DNA from: Oasisia sp. SBJ-2009
Taxonomy: Eukaryota > Annelida > Polychaeta > Sabellida > Siboglinidae
NCBI GenBank assembly: GCA_964017155.1
Contig: OZ024861.1
Span: 16,238,283 to 16,302,282 of the forward strand
Reading direction: 5' to 3'
Length of the DNA: 64,000 bases
Part shown: positions 11,288 through 24,835 of the stretch, in pieces
Position numbering within the stretch: the stretch's first letter is position 1
Layout: the number at the start of each line of letters is the position of its first letter
The notes under the pieces: model-generated
Database searches by the model: none
What the model saw: the letters and a program-made list of their open reading frames with translations, nothing else
What the model was told of the DNA's origin: nothing
Position numbers and translations under genes: made by a program

Positions 11288-13544
11288 GATGCAAAATAAT
11301 GCACATGAAACGAGACTTGTGTAAGAGGTCGAGATTGCACCGCGGAAAGTATCTTAACACTGATATGCATAAGCACCATTCGCGCGGCCAATGCCACACA
11401 CATTATCGCATGTACACATACACCCACTCAATACAGTTGAGTAGATGATTCTTTGACCGTCATGACAGCAAGCACAACGCATTCATCTCGACTGGAAACA
11501 GCATACTTAGGAATCAGCATGCAAAGGCAACCTATACAAGTGCCTCTTTCTTTGCAATAGTGTAACTCAAGGGTTCGCATTTGACATGTCTTCCTTGAAC
11601 TTCCTTGAAAGACAAGTGTAGAGATCATTCGATGTTTTGAGACCCATATTTATTGCAGTCACACATATCTCGGCACGCGGATTTGTATCTAGGTAGTGAC
11701 GGAGTTCGAATGCATATGTTGATACATTGCCTTGGAAACAATATCATATGCTACAGTGATCAGTGCCAACAGGCCAGCTCTTTGGCCATGTCATGAGCGC
11801 TATGCCGACAAACAGGTAACGCCAAAGGCTAGACATAACAGCGATGGCGAAGAGCCATACGAGAAAACAAAGGTTGTTCCAAACTACCCATATAACTACG
11901 AAATGATATACTAGACATGCGTGGGGTTCATCACTACTCGCGCGTCGCATTCTCAGAGGGTCTGTGTCGCTCACACGTCGGTCTCAAATAGGACGACCTG
12001 AAACCAAAGAGCAAACATGTCGCAAGTTCAATATGAAAACGAAACCACAAAGCAGCTAACAGGCAATGGTCGCATCATATAATCATTGATGTTGAGCTAG
12101 CTACATACATTGTACGTCCTACAAAGCGTATTACACTACAGAGTAAATCTAGACTGTATGCGAACGAACGTCTTTTATCGCATGGAATGGCATATAATGC
12201 TTCAGATACATCTTTGCGCAGCCTGCATACAGCCCTCATGGCGTCGCCGTTAACACGCGTTAGAGTTCCAGATCGCAGAGAGTAGATTGCCAACACAATA
12301 AAGGGAACTTCTGTCGTTGAGTGTAGTAGTTTGAAGCTCAGCAGTACGAATGTTAAATTAGATACTGTCCAAACGTCTATTTGCCTAGGCATAGGTGGAA
12401 AGCTGCTTGAGACTTTGAGACAACTCATCGAAGAGTGGTATGCACCATATACAGCGTACTGTGAATGAGAACAAGAATATGAATATTCTGTTCCATTTCC
12501 GACAAGAATTAGGCACTTGCGCAGAATGCAAGCCAACCTCAATTGCTCCTATGTTTGAAACTTCATTACGAGAGGCGCGGGTAGGGTAGTGTAGTGGTTT
12601 TAATACGCGCGGACGCAGCAGGCCTGATATATTTGGTCTAAAACTCAATGGAGAGAGTCTGACATTGTTGAATCTAATCGGTGTTATACCCCACGCACAT
12701 TGACTTGCATCGTGCATAAAAAGTACCCGAATGTCGCACTGGCCGTCGTACCATAACACAACTGTAGCCCTGTGTGTGTGTACCTTATTGCGAAATAGGC
12801 TAGCGCAAGTAAAACATTGAAAGAACGAAGTAAAAGTGGAAGAAAGCGCCTCCCCCCCAGTTTGCTTAGATCAAAGGCGTCGCCATCTTGAAATTTGACG
12901 TCGCCGGGAACGAAAATGGCGCGTCTGCCGTATCGTCGTGACGTCACGGTATTGTTGTGGCGCGTCTTCCGGTTTGCCGCCATTACTGTTTCGCGCAGCC
13001 GAATGCTGGCGACAGATGCCAGTTTCTTTAGTGTAATCTCGACCGCATCGCGGTGGGATTTGCGTCTTTGACGCCAGTGGGGTGAAGGAATGTGGGCATA
13101 TGTAAGCATTGAGCCTGCTGTTTTCAATTTTGTTAGAAACCGTGCACATTGTAACGCTGGTTTATTGTTTTTTTCTCAGGTGTCTGCGCCCGGTGAAGAT
13201 ACAGCGACACGTGGCCGACGACTTCTGGCAGCATTACTGACCGACCAGGCCCGATGATGTGAAGATTGACGACGCGGAACAGTCATTCGACAGTGGGTGA
13301 CGCGTTGTTTTATCAAGTTATTTTATTTATATAACCTGTTGAGTGAGGTAGATGATAATGTAGGCCGATCACTGGGAGAATCAAATCAATGATAGCATGA
13401 CATCGATACATGTATCACAGCTAGTGCGAGTTGACATTAGTTTTGATGTTGCAGTTCTCACAATCGAAACGTTTTACTCAGACGATTGATCGAGCTATTT
13501 TTCACGCTATATGATGTATTTCAAGATACACAATGTCAAAATAT
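11288..13544 (+). repeat. Unit 6, family A, HOR position 2
   Basis: 2257 bp. Shares with unit 9 alone GAGATTGCACC (about 11333), CCCATATAAC (about 11887), ACACGCGTTAG (about 12253), one extra T before the CTCAG acceptor (about 13168) and GATTGACGACG (about 13264). CRE at 12939-12946; minus ORF at 12075-12542; poly-C 7. Confidence 0.95.
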
Positions 13545-15801
13545 GATGCAAAATAATGCACATGAAACGAGACTTGTGTAAGAGGTCGAGATCGCACCGC
13601 GGAAAGTATCTTAACACTGATATGCATAAGCACCATTCGCGCGGCCAATGCCACACACATTATCGCATGTACACATACACCCACTCAATACAGTTGAGTA
13701 GATGATTCTTTGACCGTCATGACAGCAAGCACAACGCATTCATCTCGACTGGAAACAGCATACTTAGGAATCAGCATGCAAAGGCAACCTATACAAGTGC
13801 CTCTTTCTTTGCAATAGTGTAACTCAAGGGTTCGCATTTGACATGTTTTCCTTGAACTTCCTTGAAAGACAAGTGTAGAGATCATTCGATGTTTTGAGAC
13901 CCATATTTATTGCAGTCACACATATCTCGGCACGCGGATTTGTATCTAGGTAGTGACGGAGTTCGAATGCATATGTTGATACATTGCCTTGGAAACAATA
14001 TCATATGCTACAGTGATCAGTGCCAACAGGCCAGCTCTTTGGCCATGTCATGAGCGCTATGCCGACAAACAGGTAACGCCAAAGGCTAGACATAACAGCG
14101 ATGGCGAAGAGCCATACGAGAAAACAAAGGTTGTTCCAAACTACCCAGATAACTACGAAATGATATACTAGACATGCGTGGGGTTCATCACTACTCGCGC
14201 GTCGCATTCTCAGAGGGTCTGTGTCGCTCACACGTCGGTCTCAAATAGGACGACCTGAAACCAAAGAGCAAACATGTCGCAAGTTCAATATGAAAACGAA
14301 ACCACAAAGCAGCTAACAGGCAATGGTCGCATCATATAATCATTGATGTTGAGCTAGCTACATACATTGTACGTCCTACAAAGCGTATTACACTACAGAG
14401 TAAATCTAGACTGTATGCGAACGAACGTCTTTTATCGCATGGAATGGCATATAATGCTTCAGATACATCTTTGCGCAGCCTGCATACAGCCCTCATGGCG
14501 TCGCCGTTAACACGTTTTAGAGTTCCAGATCGCAGAGAGTAGATTGCCAGCACAATAAAGGGAACTTCTGTCGTTGAGTGTAGTAGTTTGAAGCTCAGCA
14601 GTACGAATGTTAAATTAGATACTGTCCAAACGTCTATTTGCCTAGGCATAGGTGGAAAGCTGCTTGAGACTTTGAGACAACTCATCGAAGAGTGGTATGC
14701 ACCATATACAGCGTACTGTGAATGAGAACAAGAATATGAATATTCTGTTCCATTTCCGACAAGAATTAGGCACTTGCGCAGAATGCAAGCCAACCTCAAT
14801 TGCTCCTATGTTTGAAACTTCATTACGAGAGGCGCGGGTAGGGTAGTGTAGTGGTTTTAATACGCGCGGACGCAGCAGGCCTGATATATTTGGTCTAAAA
14901 CTCAATGGAGAGAGTCTGACATTGTTGAATCTAATCGGTGTTATACCCCACGCACATTGACTTGCATCGTGCATAAAAAGTACCCGAATGTCGCACTGGC
15001 CGTCGTACCATAACACAACTGTAGTCCTATGTGTGTGTACCTTATTGCGAAATAGGCTAGCGCAAGTAAAACATTGAAAGAACGAAGTAAAAGTGGAAGA
15101 AAGCGCCTCCCCCCCCAGTTTGCTTAGATCAAAGGCGTCGCCATCTTGAAATTTGACGTCGCCGGGAACGAAAATGGCGCGTCTGCCGTATCGTCGTGAC
15201 GTCACGGTATTGTTGTGGCGCGTCTTCCGGTTTGCCGCCATTACTGTTTCGCGCAGCCGAATGCTGGCGACAGATGCCAGTTTCTTTAGTGTAATCTCGA
15301 CCGCATCGCGGTGGGATTTGCGTCTTTGACGCCAGTGGGGTGAAGGAATGTGGGCATATGTAAGCATTGAGCCTGCTGTTTTCAATTTTGTTAGAAACCG
15401 TGCACATTGTAACGCTGGTTTATTGTTTTTTCTCAGGTGTCTGCGCCCGGTGAAGATACAGCGACACGTGGCCGACGACTTCTGGCAGCATTACTGACCG
15501 ACCAGGCCCGATGATGTGAAGATTGGCGACGCGGAACAGTCATTCGACAGTGGGTGACGCGTTGTTTTATCAAGTTATTTTATTTATATAACCTGTTGAG
15601 TGAGGTAGATGATAATGTAGGCCGATCACTGGGAGAATCAAATCAATGATAGCATGACATCGATACATGTATCACAGCTAGTGCGAGTTGACATTAGTTT
15701 TGATGTTGCAGTTCTCACAATCGAAACGTTTTACTCAGACGATTGATCGAGTTATTTTTCACGCTATATGATGTATTTCAAGATACACAATGTCAAAATA
15801 T
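13545..15801 (+). repeat. Unit 7, family A, HOR position 3
   Basis: 2257 bp. Shares with unit 10 ACATGTTTTCC (about 13842), AGCAAAC, the T state of GTAGTCCTATG and the T state of CGAGTTATT. CRE at 15197-15204; minus ORF at 14332-14799; poly-C 8. Confidence 0.95.
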
Positions 15802-18058
15802 GATGCAAAATAATGCACATGAAACGAGACTTGTGTAAGAGGTCGAGATCGCACCGCGGAAAGTATCTTAACACTGATATGCATAAGCACCATTCGCGCG
15901 GCCAATGCCACACACATTATCGCATGTACACATACACCCACTCAATACAGTTGAGTAGATGATTCTTTGACCGTCATGACAGCAAGCACAACGCATTCAT
16001 CTCGACTGGAAACAGCATACTTAGGAATCAGCATGCAAAGGCAACCTATACAAGTGCCTCTTTCTTTGCAATAGTGTAACTCAAGGGTTCGCATTTGACA
16101 TGTCTTCCTTGAACTTCCTTGAAAGACAAGTGTAGAGATCATTCGATGTTTTGAGACCCATATTTATTGCAGTCACACATATCTCGGCACGCGGATTTGT
16201 ATCTAGGTAGTGACGGAGTTCGAATGCATATGTTGATACATTGCCTTGGAAACAATATCATATGCTACAGTGATCAGTGCCAACAGGCCAGCTCTTTGGC
16301 CATGTCATGAGCGCTATGCCGACAAACAGGTAACGCCAAAGGCTAGACATAACAGCGATGGCGAAGAGCCATACGAGAAAACAAAGGTTGTTCCAAACTA
16401 CCCAGATAACTACGAAATGATATACTAGACATGCGTGGGGTTCATCACTACTCGCGCGTCGCATTCTCAGAGGGTCTGTGTCGCTCACACGTCGGTCTCA
16501 AATAGGACGACCTGAAACCAAAGAGCAGACATGTCGCAAGTTCAATATGAAAACGAAACCACAAAGCAGCTAACAGGCAATGGTCGCATCATATAATCAT
16601 TGATGTTGAGCTAGCTACATACATTGTACGTCCTACAAAGCGTATTACACTACAGAGTAAATCTAGACTGTATGCGAACGAACGTCTTTTATCGCATGGA
16701 ATGGCATATAATGCTTCAGATACATCTTTGCGCAGCCTGCATACAGCCCTCATGGCGTCGCCGTTAACACGTTTTAGAGTTCCAGATCGCAGAGAGTAGA
16801 TTGCCAACACAATAAAGGGAACTTCTGTCGTTGAGTGTAGTAGTTTGAAGCTCAGCAGTACGAATGTTAAATTAGATACTGTCCAAACGTCTATTTGCCT
16901 AGGCATAGGTGGAAAGCTGCTTGAGACTTTGAGACAACTCATCGAAGAGTGGTATGCACCATATACAGCGTACTGTGAATGAGAACAAGAATATGAATAT
17001 TCTGTTCCATTTCCGACAAGAATTAGGCACTTGCGCAGAATGCAAGCCAACCTCAATTGCTCCTATGTTTGAAACTTCATTACGAGAGGCGCGGGTAGGG
17101 TAGTGTAGTGGTTTTAATACGCGCGGACGCAGCAGGCCTGATATATTTGGTCTAAAACTCAATGGAGAGAGTCTGACATTGTTGAATCTAATCGGTGTTA
17201 TACCCCACGCACATTGACTTGCATCGTGCATAAAAAGTACCCGAATGTCGCACTGGCCGTCGTACCATAACACAACTGTAGTCCTATGTGTGTGTACCTT
17301 ATTGCGAAATAGGCTAGCGCAAGTAAAACATTGAAAGAACGAAGTAAAAGTGGAAGAAAGCGCCTCCCCCCCCAGTTTGCTTAGATCAAAGGCGTCGCCA
17401 TCTTGAAATTTGACGTCGCCGGGAACGAAAATGGCGCGTCTGCCGTATCGTCGTGACGTCACGGTATTGTTGTGGCGCGTCTTCCGGTTTGCCGCCATTA
17501 CTGTTTCGCGCAGCCGAATGCTGGCGACAGATGCCAGTTTCTTTAGTGTAATCTCGACCGCATCGCGGTGGGATTTGCGTCTTTGACGCCAGTGGGGTGA
17601 AGGAATGTGGGCATATGTAAGCATTGAGCCTGCTGTTTTCAATTTTGTTAGAAACCGTGCACATTGTAACGCTGGTTTATTGTTTTTTCTCAGGTGTCTG
17701 CGCCCGGTGAAGATACAGCGACACGTGGCCGACGACTTCTGGCAGCATTACTGACCGACCAGGCCCGATGATGTGAAGATTGGCGACGCGGAACAGTCAT
17801 TCGACAGTGGGTGACGCGTTGTTTTATCAAGTTATTTTATTTATATAACCTGTTGAGTGAGGTAGATGATAATGTAGGCCGATCACTGGGAGAATCAAAT
17901 CAATGATAGCATGACATCGATACATGTATCACAGCTAGTGCGAGTTGACATTAGTTTTGATGTTGCAGTTCTCACAATCGAAACGTTTTACTCAGACGAT
18001 TGATCGAGCTATTTTTCACGCTATATGATGTATTTCAAGATACACAATGTCAAAATAT
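15802..18058 (+). repeat. Unit 8, family A, HOR position 1
   Basis: 2257 bp with the same diagnostic states as unit 5. CRE at 17454-17461; minus ORF at 16589-17056; poly-C 8. Confidence 0.95.
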
Positions 18059-20317
18059 GATGCAAAATAATGCACATGAAACGAGACTTGTGTAAGAGGT
18101 CGAGATTGCACCGCGGAAAGTATCTTAACACTGATATGCATAAGCACCATTCGCGCGGCCAATGCCACACACATTATCGCATGTACACATACACCCACTC
18201 AATACAGTTGAGTAGATGATTCTTTGACCGTCATGACAGCAAGCACAACGCATTCATCTCGACTGGAAACAGCATACTTAGGAATCAGCATGCAAAGGCA
18301 ACCTATACAAGTGCCTCTTTCTTTGCAATAGTGTAACTCAAGGGTTCGCATTTGACATGTCTTCCTTGAACTTCCTTGAAAGACAAGTGTAGAGATCATT
18401 CGATGTTTTGAGACCCATATTTATTGCAGTCACACATATCTCGGCACGCGGATTTGTATCTAGGTAGTGACGGAGTTCGAATGCATATGTTGATACATTG
18501 CCTTGGAAACAATATCATATGCTACAGTGATCAGTGCCAACAGGCCAGCTCTTTGGCCATGTCATGAGCGCTATGCCGACAAACAGGTAACGCCAAAGGC
18601 TAGACATAACAGCGATGGCGAAGAGCCATACGAGAAAACAAAGGTTGTTCCAAACTACCCATATAACTACGAAATGATATACTAGACATGCGTGGGGTTC
18701 ATCACTACTCGCGCGTCGCATTCTCAGAGGGTCTGTGTCGCTCACACGTCGGTCTCAAATAGGACGACCTGAAACCAAAGAGCAAACATGTCGCAAGTTC
18801 AATATGAAAACGAAACCACAAAGCAGCTAACAGGCAATGGTCGCATCATATAATCATTGATGTTGAGCTAGCTACATACATTGTACGTCCTACAAAGCGT
18901 ATTACACTACAGAGTAAATCTAGACTGTATGCGAACGAACGTCTTTTATCGCATGGAATGGCATATAATGCTTCAGATACATCTTTGCGCAGCCTGCATA
19001 CAGCCCTCATGGCGTCGCCGTTAACACGCGTTAGAGTTCCAGATCGCAGAGAGTAGATTGCCAACACAATAAAGGGAACTTCTGTCGTTGAGTGTAGTAG
19101 TTTGAAGCTCAGCAGTACGAATGTTAAATTAGATACTGTCCAAACGTCTATTTGCCTAGGCATAGGTGGAAAGCTGCTTGAGACTTTGAGACAACTCATC
19201 GAAGAGTGGTATGCACCATATACAGCGTACTGTGAATGAGAACAAGAATATGAATATTCTGTTCCATTTCCGACAAGAATTAGGCACTTGCGCAGAATGC
19301 AAGCCAACCTCAATTGCTCCTATGTTTGAAACTTCATTACGAGAGGCGCGGGTAGGGTAGTGTAGTGGTTTTAATACGCGCGGACGCAGCAGGCCTGATA
19401 TATTTGGTCTAAAACTCAATGGAGAGAGTCTGACATTGTTGAATCTAATCGGTGTTATACCCCACGCACATTGACTTGCATCGTGCATAAAAAGTACCCG
19501 AATGTCGCACTGGCCGTCGTACCATAACACAACTGTAGCCCTGTGTGTGTGTACCTTATTGCGAAATAGGCTAGCGCAAGTAAAACATTGAAAGAACGAA
19601 GTAAAAGTGGAAGAAAGCGCCTCCCCCCCCCAGTTTGCTTAGATCAAAGGCGTCGCCATCTTGAAATTTGACGTCGCCGGGAACGAAAATGGCGCGTCTG
19701 CCGTATCGTCGTGACGTCACGGTATTGTTGTGGCGCGTCTTCCGGTTTGCCGCCATTACTGTTTCGCGCAGCCGAATGCTGGCGACAGATGCCAGTTTCT
19801 TTAGTGTAATCTCGACCGCATCGCGGTGGGATTTGCGTCTTTGACGCCAGTGGGGTGAAGGAATGTGGGCATATGTAAGCATTGAGCCTGCTGTTTTCAA
19901 TTTTGTTAGAAACCGTGCACATTGTAACGCTGGTTTATTGTTTTTTTCTCAGGTGTCTGCGCCCGGTGAAGATACAGCGACACGTGGCCGACGACTTCTG
20001 GCAGCATTACTGACCGACCAGGCCCGATGATGTGAAGATTGACGACGCGGAACAGTCATTCGACAGTGGGTGACGCGTTGTTTTATCAAGTTATTTTATT
20101 TATATAACCTGTTGAGTGAGGTAGATGATAATGTAGGCCGATCACTGGGAGAATCAAATCAATGATAGCATGACATCGATACATGTATCACAGCTAGTGC
20201 GAGTTGACATTAGTTTTGATGTTGCAGTTCTCACAATCGAAACGTTTTACTCAGACGATTGATCGAGCTATTTTTCACGCTATATGATGTATTTCAAGAT
20301 ACACAATGTCAAAATAT
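18059..20317 (+). repeat. Unit 9, family A, HOR position 2
   Basis: 2259 bp and carries all the unit 6 markers, including the extra T in the polypyrimidine tract (about 19940) and GATTGACGACG (about 20038). CRE at 19712-19719; minus ORF at 18846-19313; poly-C 9. Confidence 0.95.
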
Positions 20318-22576
20318 GATGCAAAATAATGCACATGAAACGAGACTTGTGTAAGAGGTCGAGATCGCACCGCGGAAAGTATCTTAACACTGATATGCAT
20401 AAGCACCATTCGCGCGGCCAATGCCACACACATTATCGCATGTACACATACACCCACTCAATACAGTTGAGTAGATGATTCTTTGACCGTCATGACAGCA
20501 AGCACAACGCATTCATCTCGACTGGAAACAGCATACTTAGGAATCAGCATGCAAAGGCAACCTATACAAGTGCCTCTTTCTTTGCAATAGTGTAACTCAA
20601 GGGTTCGCATTTGACATGTTTTCCTTGAACTTCCTTGAAAGACAAGTGTAGAGATCATTCGATGTTTTGAGACCCATATTTATTGCAGTCACACATATCT
20701 CGGCACGCGGATTTGTATCTAGGTAGTGACGGAGTTCGAATGCATATGTTGATACATTGCCTTGGAAACAATATCATATGCTACAGTGATCAGTGCCAAC
20801 AGGCCAGCTCTTTGGCCATGTCATGAGCGCTATGCCGACAAACAGGTAACGCCAAAGGCTAGACATAACAGCGATGGCGAAGAGCCATACGAGAAAACAA
20901 AGGTTGTTCCAAACTACCCAGATAACTACGAAATGATATACTAGACATGTGTGGGGTTCATCACTACTCGCGCGTCGCATTCTCAGAGGGTCTGTGTCGC
21001 TCACACGTCGGTCTCAAATAGGACGACCTGAAACCAAAGAGCAAACCTGTCGCAAGTTCAATATGAAAACGAAACCACAAAGCAGCTAACAGGCAATGGT
21101 CGCATCATATAATCATTGATGTTGAGCTAGCTACATACATTGTACGTCCTACAAAGCGTATTACACTACAGAGTAAATCTAGACTGTATGCGAACGAACG
21201 TCTTTTATCGCATGGAATGGCATATAATGCTTCAGATACATCTTTGCGCAGCCTGCATACAGCCCTCATGGCGTCGCCGTTAACACGTTTTAGAGTTCCA
21301 GATCGCAGAGAGTAGATTGCCAACACAATAAAGGGAACTTCTGTCGTTGAGTGTAGTAGTTTGAAGCTCAGCAGTACGAATGTTAAATTAGATACTGTCC
21401 AAACGTCTATTTGCCTAGGCATAGGTGGAAAGCTGCTTGAGACTTTGAGACAACTCATCGAAGAGTGGTATGCACCATATACAGCGTACTGTGAATGAGA
21501 ACAAGAATATGAATATTCTGTTCCATTTCCGACAAGAATTAGGCACTTGCGCAGAATGCAAGCCAACCTCAATTGCTCCTATGTTTGAAACTTCATTACG
21601 AGAGGCGCGGGTAGGGTAGTGTAGTGGTTTTAATACGCGCGGACGCAGCAGGCCTGATATATTTGGTCTAAAACTCAATGGAGAGAGTCTGACATTGTTG
21701 AATCTAATCGGTGTTATACCCCACGCACATTGACTTGCATCGTGCATAAAAAGTACCCGAATGTCGCACTGGCCGTCGTACCATAACACAACTGTAGTCC
21801 TATGTGTGTGTACCTTATTGCGAAATAGGCTAGCGCAAGTAAAACATTGAAAGAACGAAGTAAAAGTGGAAGAAAGCGCCTCCCCCCCCCCAGTTTGCTT
21901 AGATCAAAGGCGTCGCCATCTTGAAATTTGACGTCGCCGGGAACGAAAATGGCGCGTCTGCCGTATCGTCGTGACGTCACGGTATTGTTGTGGCGCGTCT
22001 TCCGGTTTGCCGCCATTACTGTTTCGCGCAGCCGAATGCTGGCGACAGATGCCAGTTTCTTTAGTGTAATCTCGACCGCATCGCGGTGGGATTTGCGTCT
22101 TTGACGCCAGTGGGGTGAAGGAATGTGGGCATATGTAAGCATTGAGCCTGCTGTTTTCAATTTTGTTAGAAACCGTGCACATTGTAACGCTGGTTTATTG
22201 TTTTTTCTCAGGTGTCTGCGCCCGGTGAAGATACAGCGACACGGGGCCGACGACTTCTGGCAGCATTACTGACCGACCAGGCCCGATGATGTGAAGATTG
22301 GCGACGCGGAACAGTCATTCGACAGTGGGTGACGCGTTGTTTTATCAAGTTATTTTATTTATATAACCTGTTGAGTGAGGTAGATGATAATGTAGGCCGA
22401 TCACTGGGAGAATCAAATCAATGATAGCATGACATCGATACATGTATCACAGCTAGTGCGAGTTGACATTAGTTTTGATGTTGCAGTTCTCACAATCGAA
22501 ACGTTTTACTCAGACGATTGATCGAGTTATTTTTCACGCTATATGATGTATTTCAAGATACACAATGTCAAAATAT
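20318..22576 (+). repeat. Unit 10, family A, HOR position 3
   Basis: 2259 bp with the unit 7 markers plus private changes (AGCAAACCTG near 21042, ACACGGGGCC near 22241). CRE at 21972-21979; minus ORF at 21105-21572; poly-C 10. Confidence 0.95.
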
Positions 22577-24835
22577 GATGCAAAATAATGCACATGAAAC
22601 GAGACTTGTGTAAGAGGTCGAGATCGCACCGCGGAAAGTATCTTAACACTGATATGCATAAGCACCATTCGCGCGGCCAATGCCACACACATTATCGCAT
22701 GTACACATACACCCACTCAATACAGTTGAGTAGATGATTCTTTGACCGTCATGACAACAAGCACAACGCATTCATCTCGACTGGAAACAGCATACTTAGG
22801 AATCAGCATGCAAAGGCAACCTATACAAGTGCCTCTTTCTTTGCAATAGTGTAACTCAAGGGTTCGCATTTGACATGTCTTCCTTGAACTTCCTTGAAAG
22901 ACAAGTGTAGAGATCATTCGATGTTTTGAGACCCATATTTATTGCAGTCACACATATCTCGGCACGCGGATTTGTATCTAGGTAGTGACGGAGTTCGAAT
23001 GCATATGTTGATACATTGCCTTGGAAACAATATCATATGCTACAGTGATCAGTGCCAACAGGCCAGCTCTTTGGCCATGTCATGAGCGCTATGCCGACAA
23101 ACAGGTAACGCCAAAGGCTAGACATAACAGCGATGGCGAAGAGCCATACGAGAAAACAAAGGTTGTTCCAAACTACCCAGATAACTACGAAATGATATAC
23201 TAGACATGCGTGGGGTTCATCACTACTCGCGCGTCGCATTCTCAGAGGGTCTGTGTCGCTCACACGTCGGTCTCAAATAGGACGACCTGAAACCAAAGAG
23301 CAGACATGTCGCAAGTTCAATATGAAAACGAAACCACAAAGCAGCTAACAGGCAATGGTCGCATCATATAATCATTGATGTTGAGCTAGCTACATACATT
23401 GTACGTCCTACAAAGCGTATTACACTACAGAGTAAATCTAGACTGTATGCGAACGAACGTCTTTTATCGCATGGAATGGCATATAATGCTTCAGATACAT
23501 CTTTGCGCAGCCTGCATACAGCCCTCATGGCGTCGCCGTTAACACGTTTTAGAGTTCCAGATCGCAGAGAGTAGATTGCCAACACAATAAAGGGAACTTC
23601 TGTCGTTGAGTGTAGTAGTTTGAAGCTCAGCAGTACGAATGTTAAATTAGATACTGTCCAAACGTCTATTTGCCTAGGCATAGGTGGAAAGCTGCTTGAG
23701 ACTTTGAGACAACTCATCGAAGAGTGGTATGCACCATATACAGCGTACTGTGAATGAGAACACGAATATGAATATTCTGTTCCATTTCCGACAAGAATTA
23801 GGCACTTGCGCAGAATGCAAGCCAACCTCAATTGCTCCTATGTTTGAAACTTCATTACGAGAGGCGCGGGTAGGGTAGTGTAGTGGTTTTAATACGCGCG
23901 GACGCAGCAGGCCTGATATATTTGGTCTAAAACTCAATGGAGAGAGTCTGACATTGTTGAATCTAATCGGTGTTATACCCCACGCACATTGACTTGCATC
24001 GTGCATAAAAAGTACCCGAATGTCGCACTGGCCGTCGTACCATAACACAACTGTAGTCCTATGTGTGTGTACCTTATTGCGAAATAGGCTAGCGCAAGTA
24101 AAACATTGAAAGAACGAAGTAAAAGTGGAAGAAAGCGCCCCCCCCCCCCCAGTTTGCTTAGATCAAAGGCGTCGCCATCTTGAAATTTGACGTCGCCGGG
24201 AACGAAAATGGCGCGTCTGCCGTATCGTCGTGACGTCACGGTATTGTTGTGGCGCGTCTTCCGGTTTGCCGCCATTACTGTTTCGCGCAGCCGAATGCTG
24301 GCGACAGATGCCAGTTTCTTTAGTGTAATCTCGACCGCATCGCGGTGGGATTTGGGTCTTTGACGCCAGTGGGGTGAAGGAATGTGGGCATATGTAAGCA
24401 TTGAGCCTGCTGTTTTCAATTTTGTTAGAAACCGTGCACATTGTAACGCTGGTTTATTGTTTTTTCTCAGGTGTCTGCGCCCGGTGAAGATACAGCGACA
24501 CGTGGCCGACGACTTCTGGCAGCATTACTGACCGACCAGGCCCGATGATGTGAAGATTGGCGACGCGGAACAGTCATTCGACAGTGGGTGACGCGTTGTT
24601 TTATCAAGTTATTTTATTTATATAACCTGTTGAGTGAGGTAGATGATAATGTAGGCCGATCACTGGGAGAATCAAATCAATGATAGCATGACATCGATAC
24701 ATGTATCACAGCTAGTGCGAGTTGACATTAGTTTTGATGTTGCAGTTCTCACAATCGAAACGTTTTACTCAGACGATTGATCGAGCTATTTTTCACGCTA
24801 TATGATGTATTTCAAGATACACAATGTCAAAATAT
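22577..24835 (+). repeat. Unit 11, family A, HOR position 1
   Basis: 2259 bp with the diagnostic states of units 5 and 8, so it opens a third higher-order copy that is cut off by the family change in unit 12. A T-to-C change extends the C run to 13. CRE at 24231-24238; minus ORF at 23364-23831. Confidence 0.95.

Larger units (their letters stand above)
9031..15801 (+). repeat. Higher-order repeat copy 1 (units 5-7)
   Basis: Units 5, 6 and 7 match units 8, 9 and 10 respectively at every diagnostic site checked. Three two-state sites read G,A,A / T,C,T / C,C,T in both triplets, and private markers of unit 6 recur only in unit 9. The exact phase of the boundary is not resolved, because the triplets are continuous. 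Confidence 0.85.
15802..22576 (+). repeat. Higher-order repeat copy 2 (units 8-10)
   Basis: Second copy of the three-unit pattern, about 6.77 kb from the first. Unit 11 repeats the position 1 states again, so the pattern likely continued before the junction with the A/B mosaic units. Confidence 0.85.
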
